Shown: positions 36,401 to 46,439, counted from the first letter of the stretch. The stretch: DNA of 64,000 nt from Chrysaora quinquecirrha (GCA_014526335.1 JACTAT010000006.1:1516501-1580500), one strand, 5' to 3'. The notes: generated by a model from the sequence alone, not told the origin. Numbers and translations are program-made.

Positions 36401-38423
36401 CCAGTGTTCATGGTGATTTGGTTACGGAATATTTCAACAGAGATCTTAAAGGATCTTCCGGGCCTTTCAGAAGTGGATATAGTACAAACCTTGACACTGA
36501 AAACAAATGGGTCAACAACATGCATATTCATGCACAGTTACGAAAGGTCATGAGAGAAGTTGTTAACATCAAAACTTCTTCCACTCACAAAGAGGTAACT
36601 GACTCTGGAAAGATTCGACATCAACAAAATGTGCACGCACTTAAAGAAAAGCTCAGAGGATATAAGATAAACCCATTCTCAGAGGGTCCGGCTAAAAATA
36701 TAAGCTCTGGCACGGAACTTGATCAACAGACAATTTCTAATGTTTTGAATGCTCCGCAAATTGGCAACGAAAAGTACAAAGATTTTGTCGACAAACGTCT
36801 CGTGAGTGGTGAGCTAAGTATTTTTGATCCAATCAAAAAGGTGAAATTAAACTACGGGCAGTCAAAAGATACTAAAAGACCCCAAAAGCAGTATCAATTT
36901 TGAAAGAAGACCGACAGGCATTTGGACTACTTGTATGCAAAGCTGCGTCACTCGCGGAAGCCTTTCGGTATCCAATAACGTCTGTCCCTTTGAGTCTTGC
37001 AACACCCAGTGGAATGTTACGTCAATCTGAAAAGGCAAGCCTTCGCAACTACTTAATCAAAGAATCCAAAGCTACAGTTGAAGCGGCACCAACTAAAGCC
37101 AGATGGATAATTGATGGTATGGCTTTATATAGGAGCATTAAGCCTAAAGATACTTACAAGGAATGGCTAAAGACAGTGATTCAGTTATCATGTCCACCAA
37201 AAGAGGCCCAAGCTGAAAGAATCGAGTTGGTAAATGACAAGTATTTATCAGGTAGCACAAAGTCGTGTACAAGGCAAACAAGAGGTGAAATATCACGAAG
37301 AGTGCATTTGGAAGGAGTCGATCAAAGGATGCCACAAGGAAGTAAGTGGATAGAGTTTTTTCACCTGAATGAGAATAAGCAAGACTTAGTAAGGCTTGCA
37401 GCTTCTTTTTTGAGAAGTCCAGAAGGAAAGAAACTAGCTAAGATACCTATGATTGTGACATGTGAAGACGAAGGATGGTTTATTTCAAAGAATGGAGTAG
37501 AGACGTTGCCAATGTGCAACCACGAGGAGGCAGATACTCGAATGATACTGCATGCTGCTTCTGAAACCAGCCCGGCTGTGATCGTTGCCAAAGATACCGA
37601 TGTGTTGGTTCTTCTCATTTACGCAAAGAGCAAATGCAGAATGTCCGCTCCGTGGTACATGAAAATTGATGCAAACACTTTTGTTGACATTGCAAAGATT
37701 GTGGATTTCTTGGGTAAAGACATTTGTGACTCGCTGCCAAAAATCCATGCCCTCACCGGCTGCGATACAACAGCTTATAAGTACGGTGTTGGGAAAGTTA
37801 AAATAATCAAGAAGTTGCTGAAAGACAGTAGATCATGTTCTTTACTAGAGCATTTAGGCAGTGAACAGCATTTGCCAACAAATATAATTAACAACGTTAT
37901 GAAATTTGTTCAAACAATTCTGTACCCTGGGCAAGAAGGCGAAGATCTTGTTGCTACAAGAGTGCGAATGTACCAAAGTATGAAAATTAAATCATCCGTA
38001 TCGTTACCATCTGATCCTGACTCCATGGAGCAGGAAATAAAGCGTGTACATCATCAATGTTACACATGGCTACATTGTTTGGATAAAGTAATAGCACACC
38101 TAGATCCTGAAGAATTCGGCTGGCAGTGGGAAACAGTTGGCAAGCAGTACATCCCTAAGTGGTTTACAGGCAAACAGCTCCCTCCATCGTTAATAAGGCA
38201 GAAACCTGCTAATAAGAAAAAAAAGGTTCAAGCAGAGAAAGGCCAGGATGTAAGAGTAGAGCCACTGCCAACGCCAAATGATGCACCACCGAATAAAAGA
38301 GTCAGAAGAAATAGCACGGAGAGTGAAACCAGCAAAAATAGTAGCTCAGCGTCAGAATGGGAAGAGGACTTTACGTATTCTGAAGATTTCAACAGCACTA
38401 CAGATAGTGAATATTTTCCATGA
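33492..38423 (+). pseudogene. Transposon protein: zinc modules, transposase-like core, C-terminal PIN/FEN1-like nuclease (frameshifted)
   Basis: About 1560 codons spread over several frames. Segment 1 starts at ATG 33492 and has CLLC with HRTC (C18, C21, H81, C84), then a second CFIC. The frame changes near 34008-34012 (T5 run), after which YYHKSC completes the second Cys/His set. The next segment runs to 35058 and includes DNNDG and GTTH. An intron 35059-35293 (GT-AG) joins in phase. Further shifts lie near 35520, 36318 and 36897. The middle has HADEDVY and VMMGGFH, motifs common in this transposon-protein group. The last 507 codons (from 36900) carry IIDGMALYR (D72), VNDKY (D113), HEEADTR (E210, D212), AKDTDVLVLL (D232, D234) and LTGCDTT..YGVGK (D289). 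These correspond in order and spacing to the metal-binding acids of FEN1/XPG nucleases. The tail is Ser/Glu/Asp-rich. The shifts may be real decay or assembly indels. Confidence 0.7.
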
Positions 38424-38548
38424 ATAACCTCATTTCTCTTGGATATGTAATTTCTCAAATATTTCGCACTACTCTTGTTATGTTGTATTTTGTTATGTTA
38501 ATATCACAAGTTAAAAAAGTAAACTACTAGGCAAGCTTCAAAATTTTT

Positions 38549-38883
38549 GTATTACGAGTTTCGATATTTTCATCAAATAGTGACGTCATCAATCAAAATT
38601 GCTGATGTCAGCAAATCATAAAATTGATACATCAATCGAAAGATCTTTTTATGCCGAGTATAAATATGCAAGATTCACGACTGTAGGTGCTATAGAACAC
38701 GATTTATGAGTCATAGAAAAGCATTTTTGTCGCAGTTCTGACGTCATCGATCACGTGATTTCAGGACAATTGCTGAAATGGCGCTTGGCATTTTCTGAAA
38801 GAGCGCACTTTGTTCTACAAAACCACAGGAAGAAACTAAACATTACCCACTTTGTTAGATTGTTAGAGCATATGCCCTGCCTA
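38549..38883. repeat. Right terminal inverted repeat of the transposon
   Basis: Complement of the left repeat. Similarity begins at about ATTACGA (38550) and continues to the element end. Confidence 0.85.
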
Positions 38884-38885
38884 TA

Positions 38886-41800
38886 AAGGCAAGGCTATAC
38901 TATGGAAAAATGGCCGAAAATTGGCAAAAATCCAAGGTTCCAGAAATTGCCCAAAAAGGCCCTGAATGGTCGTCAAAGCCTATAAGAAGTCTCCAACTAT
39001 TTTATATGGCTATAATACAGCTCCTGAAACCTTAAAAGAACCTAGAAAAAAATCTTCAAAATAGCCCATTTTTGGGCAAAAAGGCAAGGCTATACTATGG
39101 AAAAATGGCCGAAAATTGGAAAAAATACAAGGTTCCAGAAATTGCCCAAAAAGACCCTAAATGGTCGTCAAAGCCTATAAGAAGGCTCCAACTATTTTAT
39201 ATGGCTATAATCAAGCTCTTTAACCCATAAAATTGGAAGAAAAAGATCCTCAAAATAGCCCATTTTTGAGCAAAAAGGCAAGGCTATACTATAGAAAAAT
39301 GGTCGAAAATTGGTAAAAATCCATGGTTCCAGACTAATAAGAGGACCAAGAAAAATCCTCAAAATATCCCATTTTTAGGCAAAAGGCAAGGGTATACTAT
39401 GGAAAAATGGCCGAAAAATGGCAAAATCCAAGTTTCAGAAATTGCCAAAAAGTCTTTAAATAGTCTTCAAAGCCTATAAGAAGGCTCTAACTATTTTATA
39501 TGGCTATAATACAGCTCCTAAACCCATAAGAGGACCAAGAAAAAATCCTCAAAATATCCCATTTTTGGGCAAAAGGCAAGGGTATACTATGGAAAAATGG
39601 CCGAAATATGGCAAAATCCAAGTTTCCAAAAGGTGCCCAAAATGTCCTTAAATGGTCTTCAAATCCTATAGGAAGGCTCCAACTATTTTATATGGCTATA
39701 ATACAGCTCCTAAACCCATAAGAGGACCAAGAAAAAAGTCTTCAAAATAGCCCATTTTTGGGCAAAAAGGCAAGGCTATACTATGGAAAAATGGCCGAAA
39801 ATTGGCAAAATCCAAGGTTCCAGAAATTGCCCAAAAGGCCCTAAATGGTCAAAGCCTATAAGAAGGCTCCAACTATTTTATATGGCTATAATACAGCTCC
39901 TGAAACCTTAAAAGAACCTAGAAAAAAATCTTCAAAATAGCCCATTTTTGGGCAAAAAGGCAAGGCTATACTATGGAAAAATGGCCGAAAATTGGAAAAA
40001 ATACAAGGTTCCAGAAATTGCCCAAAAAGACCCTAAATGGTCGTCAAAGCCTATAAGAAGGCTCCAACTATTTTATATGGCTATAATCAAGCTCTTTAAC
40101 CCATAAAAATTGGAAGAAAAAGATCCTCAAAATAGCCCATTTTTGAGCAAAAAGGCAAGGCTATACTATAGAAAAATGGTCGAAAATTGGTAAAAATCCA
40201 AGGTTCCAGACATTGCCCAAAAAGTCCTTAAATGGTCTTCTAATCCATTAAAAAGGCCCTAACCCTTTTATATGGATATAATACAGCTCCTGAACCCATA
40301 AAAGCATGAAGAAAAAAATCCTCAAAATAGCCCATTTTTCGGCAAAAAGGCAAGGCTATACTATGGAAAAATGGCCGAAAATTGGCAAAAATCCAAGGTT
40401 CCCGAAATCGCCCAAAAAGTCTCTAAATTGTCTCTAAAGCCTATAACAAGGCTCTAACTCTTTTATATGGCTATAATACAGCTCCTGAAACCATAAAAGG
40501 ATATAGAAAAAAATCCTCAAAATAGCCCATTTTTGGGCAAAAGGGCAAGGCTATACTATGGAAAAATGGCCGAAAAATGGCAAAAATCCAAGTTTCCAGA
40601 AATTGCTAAAAAAGTCCTTAAATAGTCTTCAAAGCCTATAAGAAGGCTCCAACTACTTTTTATGGCTATAATACAGCTCTTAAACCCATAAGAGGACCAA
40701 GAAAAAATCCTCAAAATATCCCATTTTTAGGCAAAAAGGCAAGGGTATACTATGGAAAAATGGCCGAAAAATGGCAAAAATCCAAGTTTCCAGAAATTGC
40801 CAAAAAAGTCCTTAAATAGTCTTCAAAGCCTATAAGAAGGCTCTAACTATTTTATATGGCTATAATACAGCTCCTAAACCCATAAGAGGACCAAGAAAAA
40901 AATCCTCAAAATATCCCATTTTTGGGCAAAAAGGCAAGGGTATACTATGGAAAAATGGCCGAAATATGGCAAAAATCCAAGTTTCCAAAAGGTGCCCAAA
41001 ATGTCCTTAAATGGTCTTCAAATCCTATAGGAAGGCTCCAACTATTTTATATGGCTATAATACAGCTCCTAAACCCATAAGAGGACCAAGAAAAAAGTCT
41101 TCAAAATAGCCCATTTTTGGGCAAAAAGGCAAGGCTATACTATGGAAAAATGGCCGAAAATTGGCAAAAATCCAAGGTTCCAGAAATTGCCCAAAAAGGC
41201 CCTAAATGGTCAAAGCCTATAAGAAGGCTCCAACTATTTTATATGGCTATAATACAGCTCCTGAAACCTTAAAAGAACCTAGAAAAAAATCTTCAAAATA
41301 GCCCATTTTTGGGCAAAAAGGCAAGGCTATACTATGGGAAAATGGCCGAAAATTGGAAAAAATACAAGGTTCCAGAAATTGCCCAAAAAGACCCTAAATG
41401 GTCGTCAAAGCCTATAAGAAGGCTCCAACTATTTTATATGGCTATAATCAAGCTCTTGAACCCATAAAAGTTGGAAGAAAAAGATCCTCAAAATAGCCCA
41501 TTTTTGAGCAAAAAGGCAAGGCTATACTATAGAAAAATGGTCGAAAATTGGTAAAAATCCAAGGTTCCAGACATTGCCCAAAAAGTCCTTAAATGGTCTT
41601 CTAATCCATTAAAAAGGCCCTAACCCTTTTATATGGATATAATACAGCTCCTGAACCCATAAAAGCATGAAGTAAAAATCCTCAAAATAGCCCATTTTTG
41701 GGCAAAAAGGCAAGGCTATAGTATGGAAAAATGGCCGAAAATTGGCAAAAATCCAAGGTTCCCAAGATCGCCCAAAAAGTCTCTAAATGGTCTCTAAAGC

Positions 41801-42380
41801 CTATAGCAAGGCTCTAACTCTTTTATATGGCTATAATACAGCTCCTGAAACCTTAAAAGAACCTAGAAAAATCATCAAAATAGCCAATTTTTGGGCAAAA
41901 AGGCAAGGCTATACTATTGAAAAATGGCCGAAAATTGGCAAAAATAAAAGTTTTCAGAAATTGCCCAAAAAGGCCCTAAATGGTCGTCAAAGCCTATAAG
42001 AAGGCTCCAACTATTTTATATGGCTATAATACAGCTCCTGAAACCTTAAAATAACCTAGAAAAAAGTCTTCAAAATAGCCCATTTTTGGGCAAAAAGGCA
42101 AGGCTATACTATGGAAAAATGGCCGAAAATTGGCAAAAATCCAAGGTTCCAGAAATTGCCCAAAAAGGCCCTAAATGGTCGTCAAAGCCTATAAGAAGGC
42201 TCCAACTATTTTATATGGCTATAATACAGCTCCTGAACCCATAAAAAGATCAAGAAAAAAATCCTCAAAGTAGCCCATTTTTCGGCAAAAAGGCAAGGCT
42301 ATACTATGGAAAAATGGCCGAAAATTGGCAAAAATACAAGGTTCCTGAAATTGCCCAAAAAGTCCTTGAATGGTACGCAA
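38886..42380 (+). repeat. About 195-bp satellite array, right block with 1360-bp higher-order repeat
   Basis: About 18 monomers. Distinctive variants (CAAGCTCTTTAACCCATAA, TTCTAATCCATTAAAAAGG, CAAAAGGTGCCCAAAATG) recur about 1360 bp apart, for example 39721/41081 and 40084/41444, so seven monomers form one higher-order unit. In the first unit about 485 bp are missing at about 39335. The stretch 31890-32610 left of the transposon matches the same higher-order unit. The array ends at about 42380, within a monomer. Confidence 0.9.
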
Positions 42381-43021
42381 AAACCACCGTACGCAAAAAT
42401 ACCATTTCGTCAACTGTAATAACCCAATACAGTAGTAGTTATCCAGCATACGCAAAAATTCCACCACAGTAGTGCGCATAGATTCGCTAGCGAGCAATTG
42501 TTTGCATAGAACGCAAGAAAATAGAAAATATCGCTATATTATGTATCCAGTCGTTTTAAAACAAATCTAATGTTTTCGTTGTAATCTTTAAAACCATTAC
42601 AAAGGAGATATTATTATGTTCATTTGGTAATTGGTTCACATTTCGTATTACGGTGATTGTTGTTGAAGTTCATCAATCTAGCCTTTATTGACGCATCTTT
42701 TTCCTTCGAGCAACTGGTCTTCATTCTTTAACCTCTTCTCAGCTGAAAAGTAGACACTTAATTAATGAAAATGTAGCGATCAGAATCAGAAGTTTCAAAT
42801 GTTTACAGATCTAAGATCAGGGTCTTTGCAGTTTCGTATTGCGTCTTGTTTCTTGGACCCAGCCGAAGGCCCTAAGGGGTTCTCCAGGTGTAAAGGGATG
42901 CATGGTTTTTCGTGCACTCATTCACATTTAATTCACTTTGTACCCGTTAGCAGTTATAGATTTCGTCCAGAAATCACCCATTGTATGGTTTCGATATGCA
43001 TCTTCCCAGAGTCTTATGGAG
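42381..43021. other. Junction sequence between satellite and retrozyme array
   Basis: Starts with a few TACGCAAAAA(T/A) motifs (42374-42460). Otherwise nothing is recognised. Confidence 0.4.
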
Positions 43022-43088
43022 AGTCCAGCCCAGCCCCGGTGGTCGTGTGATTAGCACTTGTGCTTCTCACGCAATAAACCCCGGTTCG

Positions 43089-43149
43089 ATTCTCACACAT
43101 GTCACTGATGAGCTCCAATAAGAGCGAAACGCGTCTGGCATTTGAGAAT
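43089..43149 (+). ncRNA. Hammerhead ribozyme, type I, unit 1
   Basis: Core CTGATGA (43105-43111), stem II GCTC/GAGC with a 6-nt loop CAATAA, GAAA, then palindromic ACGCGT as stem III and the cleavage triplet GTC. Cleavage is predicted after 43135. Stem I pairs TGTCA with TGGCA, with an outer ATTCTC/GAGAAT helix across an internal loop. The very short stem III suggests that two molecules pair to be active, as in other animal minimal hammerheads. Confidence 0.9.
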
Positions 43150-43385
43150 GGGGCGGCTGGTGAAATTAATCATATAGGCCGAATACGAATTCGTGCTCAT
43201 GCGATATGAGCCTAACTGCATGCGCTTCGGTACCTTAGGCCAGGTACCAACCTTAGATAGTAATATGCAGACTTCGGTACTCGTGTGATACGAGTCTAAA
43301 AGTCACGCAATTACTCACTAGTCAGCCCAGCTCCGGAGGTCGTGTGATTAGCACTTGTGCTTCTCACGCAATAAACCCCGGTTCG

Positions 43386-43446
43386 ATTCTCACACATGCC
43401 ACTGATGAGCTCCAATAAGAGCGAAACGCGTCTGGCGTTTGAGAAT
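43386..43446 (+). ncRNA. Hammerhead ribozyme, type I, unit 2
   Basis: Same fold, with the core at 43402-43408 and predicted cleavage after 43432. Stem I is TGCCA/TGGCG with one wobble pair. Confidence 0.9.
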
Positions 43447-43680
43447 GGGGCGGCTGGTGAAATTATTCATTGGCCGAATACGAATTCGTGCTCATGCGAT
43501 ATGAGCCTAACTGCATGGGTTTCGGTACCTTAGGCCAAGTAACAACCTTACATACTAATACGCAGACTTCGGTACTCGTGTGATACGAGTCTAAATGTCA
43601 CGCAATTACTCACAAGTCAGCCCAGCTCCGGAGGCCGTGTGATTAGCACTTGTGCTTCTCACGCAATAAACCCCGGTTCG

Positions 43681-43741
43681 ATTCTCACACATGCCACTGA
43701 TGAGCTCCAATAAGAGCAAAACGCGTCTGGCATTTGAGAAT
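43681..43741 (+). ncRNA. Hammerhead ribozyme, unit 3, core-mutated
   Basis: Stems I, II and III are intact, but the conserved GAAA after stem II reads AAAA (A at 43718). The replaced G corresponds to G12, a catalytic residue, so this unit should not self-cleave. Confidence 0.85.
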
Positions 43742-43985
43742 GGGGCGGCTGATGAAATCAATCATATAGGCCAATAGGCCGAATGCGAATTTGTGCTCAT
43801 GCGATATGAGCCTAACTGCATGCGTTTCGGTACCTTAGGCCAGGTACCAACCTTACATAGTAATATGCAGACTTCGGTACTCGTGTGATACGAGTCTAAA
43901 ACTCACGCAGTTACTCACTAGTCAGCCCAGCTCCGGAGGTCGTGTGATTAGCACTTGTGCTTCTCACGCAATAAACCCCGGTTCG

Positions 43986-44046
43986 GTTCTCACACATGTT
44001 ACTGATGAGCTCCAATAAGAGCGAAACGCGTCTGGCATTTGAGAAT
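43986..44046 (+). ncRNA. Hammerhead ribozyme, type I, unit 4
   Basis: Core at 44002-44008 is intact. The outer stem I is GTTCTC/GAGAAT with one wobble. A 10-bp duplication (GGCGGCTGGCACGGCGGCTGG) follows at 44049-44069. Confidence 0.88.
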
Positions 44047-44166
44047 GGGGCGGCTGGCACGGCGGCTGGTGAAATTATTCATATAGGCCGAATACGAATT
44101 CGTGCTCATGCGATATGAGCCTAACTGCATGCGTTTCGGTACCTTAGGCCAGGTACCAACCTTACA

Positions 44167-44565
44167 TACAGTAGCTTCAATTCACTATTTACTAACTTAA
44201 CTGACTTCTCTTACTCAACTAGATATTTTAATCCATCAAAAAGCTAATATAACATAAAGGCTGATATAAGAAATATAAATGTTTTTGCTGACGACAAAGC
44301 TTAACGTGAGGAAATTCTTGCCTTTAACCTGTAAAATGTTCGCATTTAACTCTAAATATTCGAGCATGTTAGAAACAAATGTGTTACTGAAACACTCAAC
44401 AAAAGTAATTACCAGTATAAAAGGAAATTTTCGAAGTAATTAATGCTAGTCCCTTCATTGTTTGGGGGTACTGTAATCGTTAGTTACTTCCACCAAGGAA
44501 TAAGACATGCCAAGGAATGACATAATGTTATGAAGACATGCTGTTCGAGTGAAGATACACGTTTT
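44167..44565. other. Intergenic, no recognised feature
   Basis: AT-rich sequence without supported genes or repeats. Confidence 0.4.
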
Positions 44566-44808
44566 TTTTAGAACAACCTTTATAAGAAACACCAGGCTGA
44601 AATTTAGGTCAAACGTTTTTGCTTTCTCCGAAACTATTTAAGATACGCACAAGCAAAGTTCACCAGCGTAAAGCCCTTGCTCGGAAACCCTTTTTAAAAA
44701 TGTTTTCGAGAAGGGTAGGGGGTGACAAGTTAGTGAAAAATCGCTTCAAAAATAAGAAACAGGCAGGCTGAAACCGAAGCCAAATGTTCTTATAAAAAAC
44801 GTGTACAA
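44566..44808. mobile_element. MITE with ACACGTTTTTTT ends
   Basis: About 243 bp with inverted ends ACACGTTTTTTTTAGAAC and TTATAAAAAACGTGT. The ends resemble family D but the interior (AACACCAGGCTGAAATT and its counterpart AACAGGCAGGCTGAAACC) differs, so it is a sister family. Confidence 0.6.
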
Positions 44809-44985
44809 GTGAAAACTTATCACAATTAAAAAGCATTCAGACCGGCAGTATTCATCAGTACACGCATGTCAAAAAGCAGGTGCCTTTTATAAGTTGATGC
44901 GGGCATGCAGCTAAAGGTCTGTGAGAGATTAGCTCGATTCAGCTCTTTTTGATGCAGCAGCATTAAATAAAGTTAAAAGTTAGAG

Positions 44986-45271
44986 TTAAAGTTGCCGTTT
45001 TTGAGTCTACTACTAGCCTAGGGCTACTCAGTCGACTTTACACTTTACCCCTGGTCTGGATGCGTTAGCATATAGCAGGGTGCAGCCACACACGGCGCTC
45101 ATAACTACCGACCAGATACCCATTTATACACCTGGGTGGAGAGAGGCACATTTGTGTTAACAACTTGCCCAAGGTTGTTATTTCTGCAACACAAGTGGAA
45201 AGACCGTGGCTGGAACCCACAACATTTTCGTTGTGAGTCCAGCACGCTCACCACTGCGCCACAGAGACCAA
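44986..45271 (-). repeat. tRNA-derived SINE family E, copy 2
   Basis: Full-length copy, same body as the 17033 copy, with the head at about 45269. Confidence 0.85.
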
Positions 45272-45409
45272 TAGCTTAGAAAATAACTAAAAAAGCTCAA
45301 ATGGGGATAGCCCTGTGTTTTTCGGGTTATCTGATGCGGTCAACGTTTAATTCCAGGTCTAAGATGTTCGCCTTCTGTTTGTAATACCGTTAAAGCTGTA
45401 TTTAGCCCC

Positions 45410-45535
45410 CTGGGGGCTTATTTCATTTTAGAAGATTTTGAGGGGGAACTTATTAGAGAGGGGGCTTATTAGAGAGAGTAGCTTATTAGAGGGGGGCTTA
45501 TTAGAGAGGGGACTTATTAAAGAGGGGGCTTGATA
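45410..45535. repeat. Short tandem repeat, GGGGGCTTATTAGAGA units
   Basis: Six or so imperfect 15-18 bp units. It lies about 145 bp downstream of the end of the first peptide gene, on the opposite reading direction. Confidence 0.8.
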
Positions 45536-45679
45536 AATACTTTGGCATGATTTGCTATTTATTTGTCAAGCAGAATGTTACAGACATTACAAAATGCACC
45601 AAACAAGGACGTTTTAGCCTTAAATCACATGAAATTCGTAGTATAAGTAGTAGTTATAAGACACAAATTTAGGATCTCG

Positions 45680-46014
45680 TTAAGAGCTCTTTGTCTCTTC
45701 AAAGCAGTATATTACATATTTGAAAACTCACTGCTATAACAGTATTATAACAGTAACAGTAAAACAGTAACTATTTTTGCAAACAACTGGTAATATTTCT
45801 GCAAAGCATAAAAACAGAACTCACCAAAACATCTAAGCAGTGGTCTTAGGAACATTCCCATTTCTTCAGGACAGATTGATTTTAAACTTCGAACCAATTT
45901 CAGAAATTCAGAAATCGCAGTGGATTTTCTGTCGGCCCGTCTTCCAATACATAAGTGTCCCATACATGCTGACACAGCTATCAAAAGGACAACAATCACC
46001 AAAGTTGACTTCAT
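45680..46014 (-). CDS. Small secreted peptide, paralogue 1 (two exons, 68 aa)
   Basis: Exon 1 is 46014-45825 (190 nt), exon 2 is 45696-45680. The donor G|GTGAGT at 45824 and the acceptor at 45697 join in phase. Residues 1-19 (MKSTLVIVVLLIAVSACMG) form a clear signal peptide. The mature part is basic and likely helical (AISEFLKLVRSL and FLRPLLRCF) with cysteines at 22, 48 and 62. The second exon adds only a few residues before TAA. At the aligned place paralogue 2 has CAA, so this copy seems truncated by a stop. About 40 of 63 exon-1 residues match paralogue 2. No family is recognised. The exon 2 boundary is inferred from the paralogue comparison. Confidence 0.7.
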
Positions 46015-46127
46015 CTTCGGACATGTAGATCTAAAAAGTATTAGATAAAGTATGAGGCTAAAAGCTAATAGTTCTTGATCATAAATATGCCAGATCGTTT
46101 TGACACTCGCTGGGAATCGCTTCTTCA

Positions 46128-46137
46128 ATTTATATAC
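46128..46137 (-). promoter_or_regulatory. TATA box of peptide gene 1
   Basis: Minus-strand TATATAAATT lies 114 bp upstream of the ATG. It is followed by GAAGAA and a downstream GATCAAGAACTATTAGCTT, and both are conserved before the second paralogue. Confidence 0.65.
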
Positions 46138-46439
46138 AGGTCCCCTACAGGTACTGAAAGGTTTTTGGCTAGTGGCTTACAATCGGGGCTAGCAGCCTCT
46201 TTATTAACAGATCTCTTGCTTGATCCATGATTCGCTAAATGCTTCTTTCGGTCGCTATCGCTCGCTAACACCTCTTTTGTATTTCTTTGTCGTATATTAC
46301 TATGTAAGAGGGTCCAGATGGGGGTTTAATGTTAAGTGTTATTGGACAAATTTCTGAACTGTTAAGTGTTTTAGAAGCAAAAATTTTACAGTTAAATGTT
46401 ATATAAAATTTTATAGAGATTTAAGAGTTACACAGTATG

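Larger units (their letters stand above)
32617..38883 (+). mobile_element. 6.3-kb TIR transposon, Academ-like, inserted in satellite
   Basis: It has inverted ends beginning TAGGCAGGGCATATGC and ending GCATATGCCCTGCCTA, which extend inward for about 330 bp. TAA at 32614-32616 and 38884-38886 could be a 3-bp target duplication, but boundary placement is ambiguous. The interior carries one large plus-strand gene (33492-38423) whose C-terminus has a PIN/FEN1-like nuclease motif set. Published Academ elements combine a transposase with an XPG-type nuclease and have 3-4 bp duplications, which is why I favour that superfamily. The element could instead be an unnamed relative. It is flanked on both sides by the 195-bp satellite. 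Confidence 0.7.
43022..44166 (+). mobile_element. Tandem retrozyme array: hammerhead ribozyme plus tRNA-like head, about 3.9 units
   Basis: Head-to-tail units of 295-305 bp. Each unit contains a tRNA-like head (A-box region TGGTCGTGTGATTAG at 43040-43054 in unit 1, B box GGTTCGATTC at 43083-43092). A type I hammerhead ribozyme follows, then hairpin-prone segments such as GCTCATGCGATATGAGC, GGTACCTTAGGCCAGGTACC and TACTCGTGTGATACGAGT. No protein is encoded. Hammerhead-bearing tandem repeats spreading through circular RNA (retrozymes) are known from animals and plants, and this array fits that class. The unusual point is that the B box shares bases with ribozyme stem I. Confidence 0.85.

Noticed and set aside
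33492..38423. A host nuclease or retroviral gene
   Set aside because: It lies wholly between long inverted repeats in a satellite and has no reverse transcriptase, integrase zinc finger or LTRs.
20295..42380. CRISPR array
   Set aside because: Contiguous 195-bp monomers without spacers, in a eukaryotic intron/satellite context.
43030..43100. A true tRNA gene at the head of the retrozyme units
   Set aside because: The A and B boxes look tRNA-like, but the T stem and acceptor stem do not pair. Treated as tRNA-derived.
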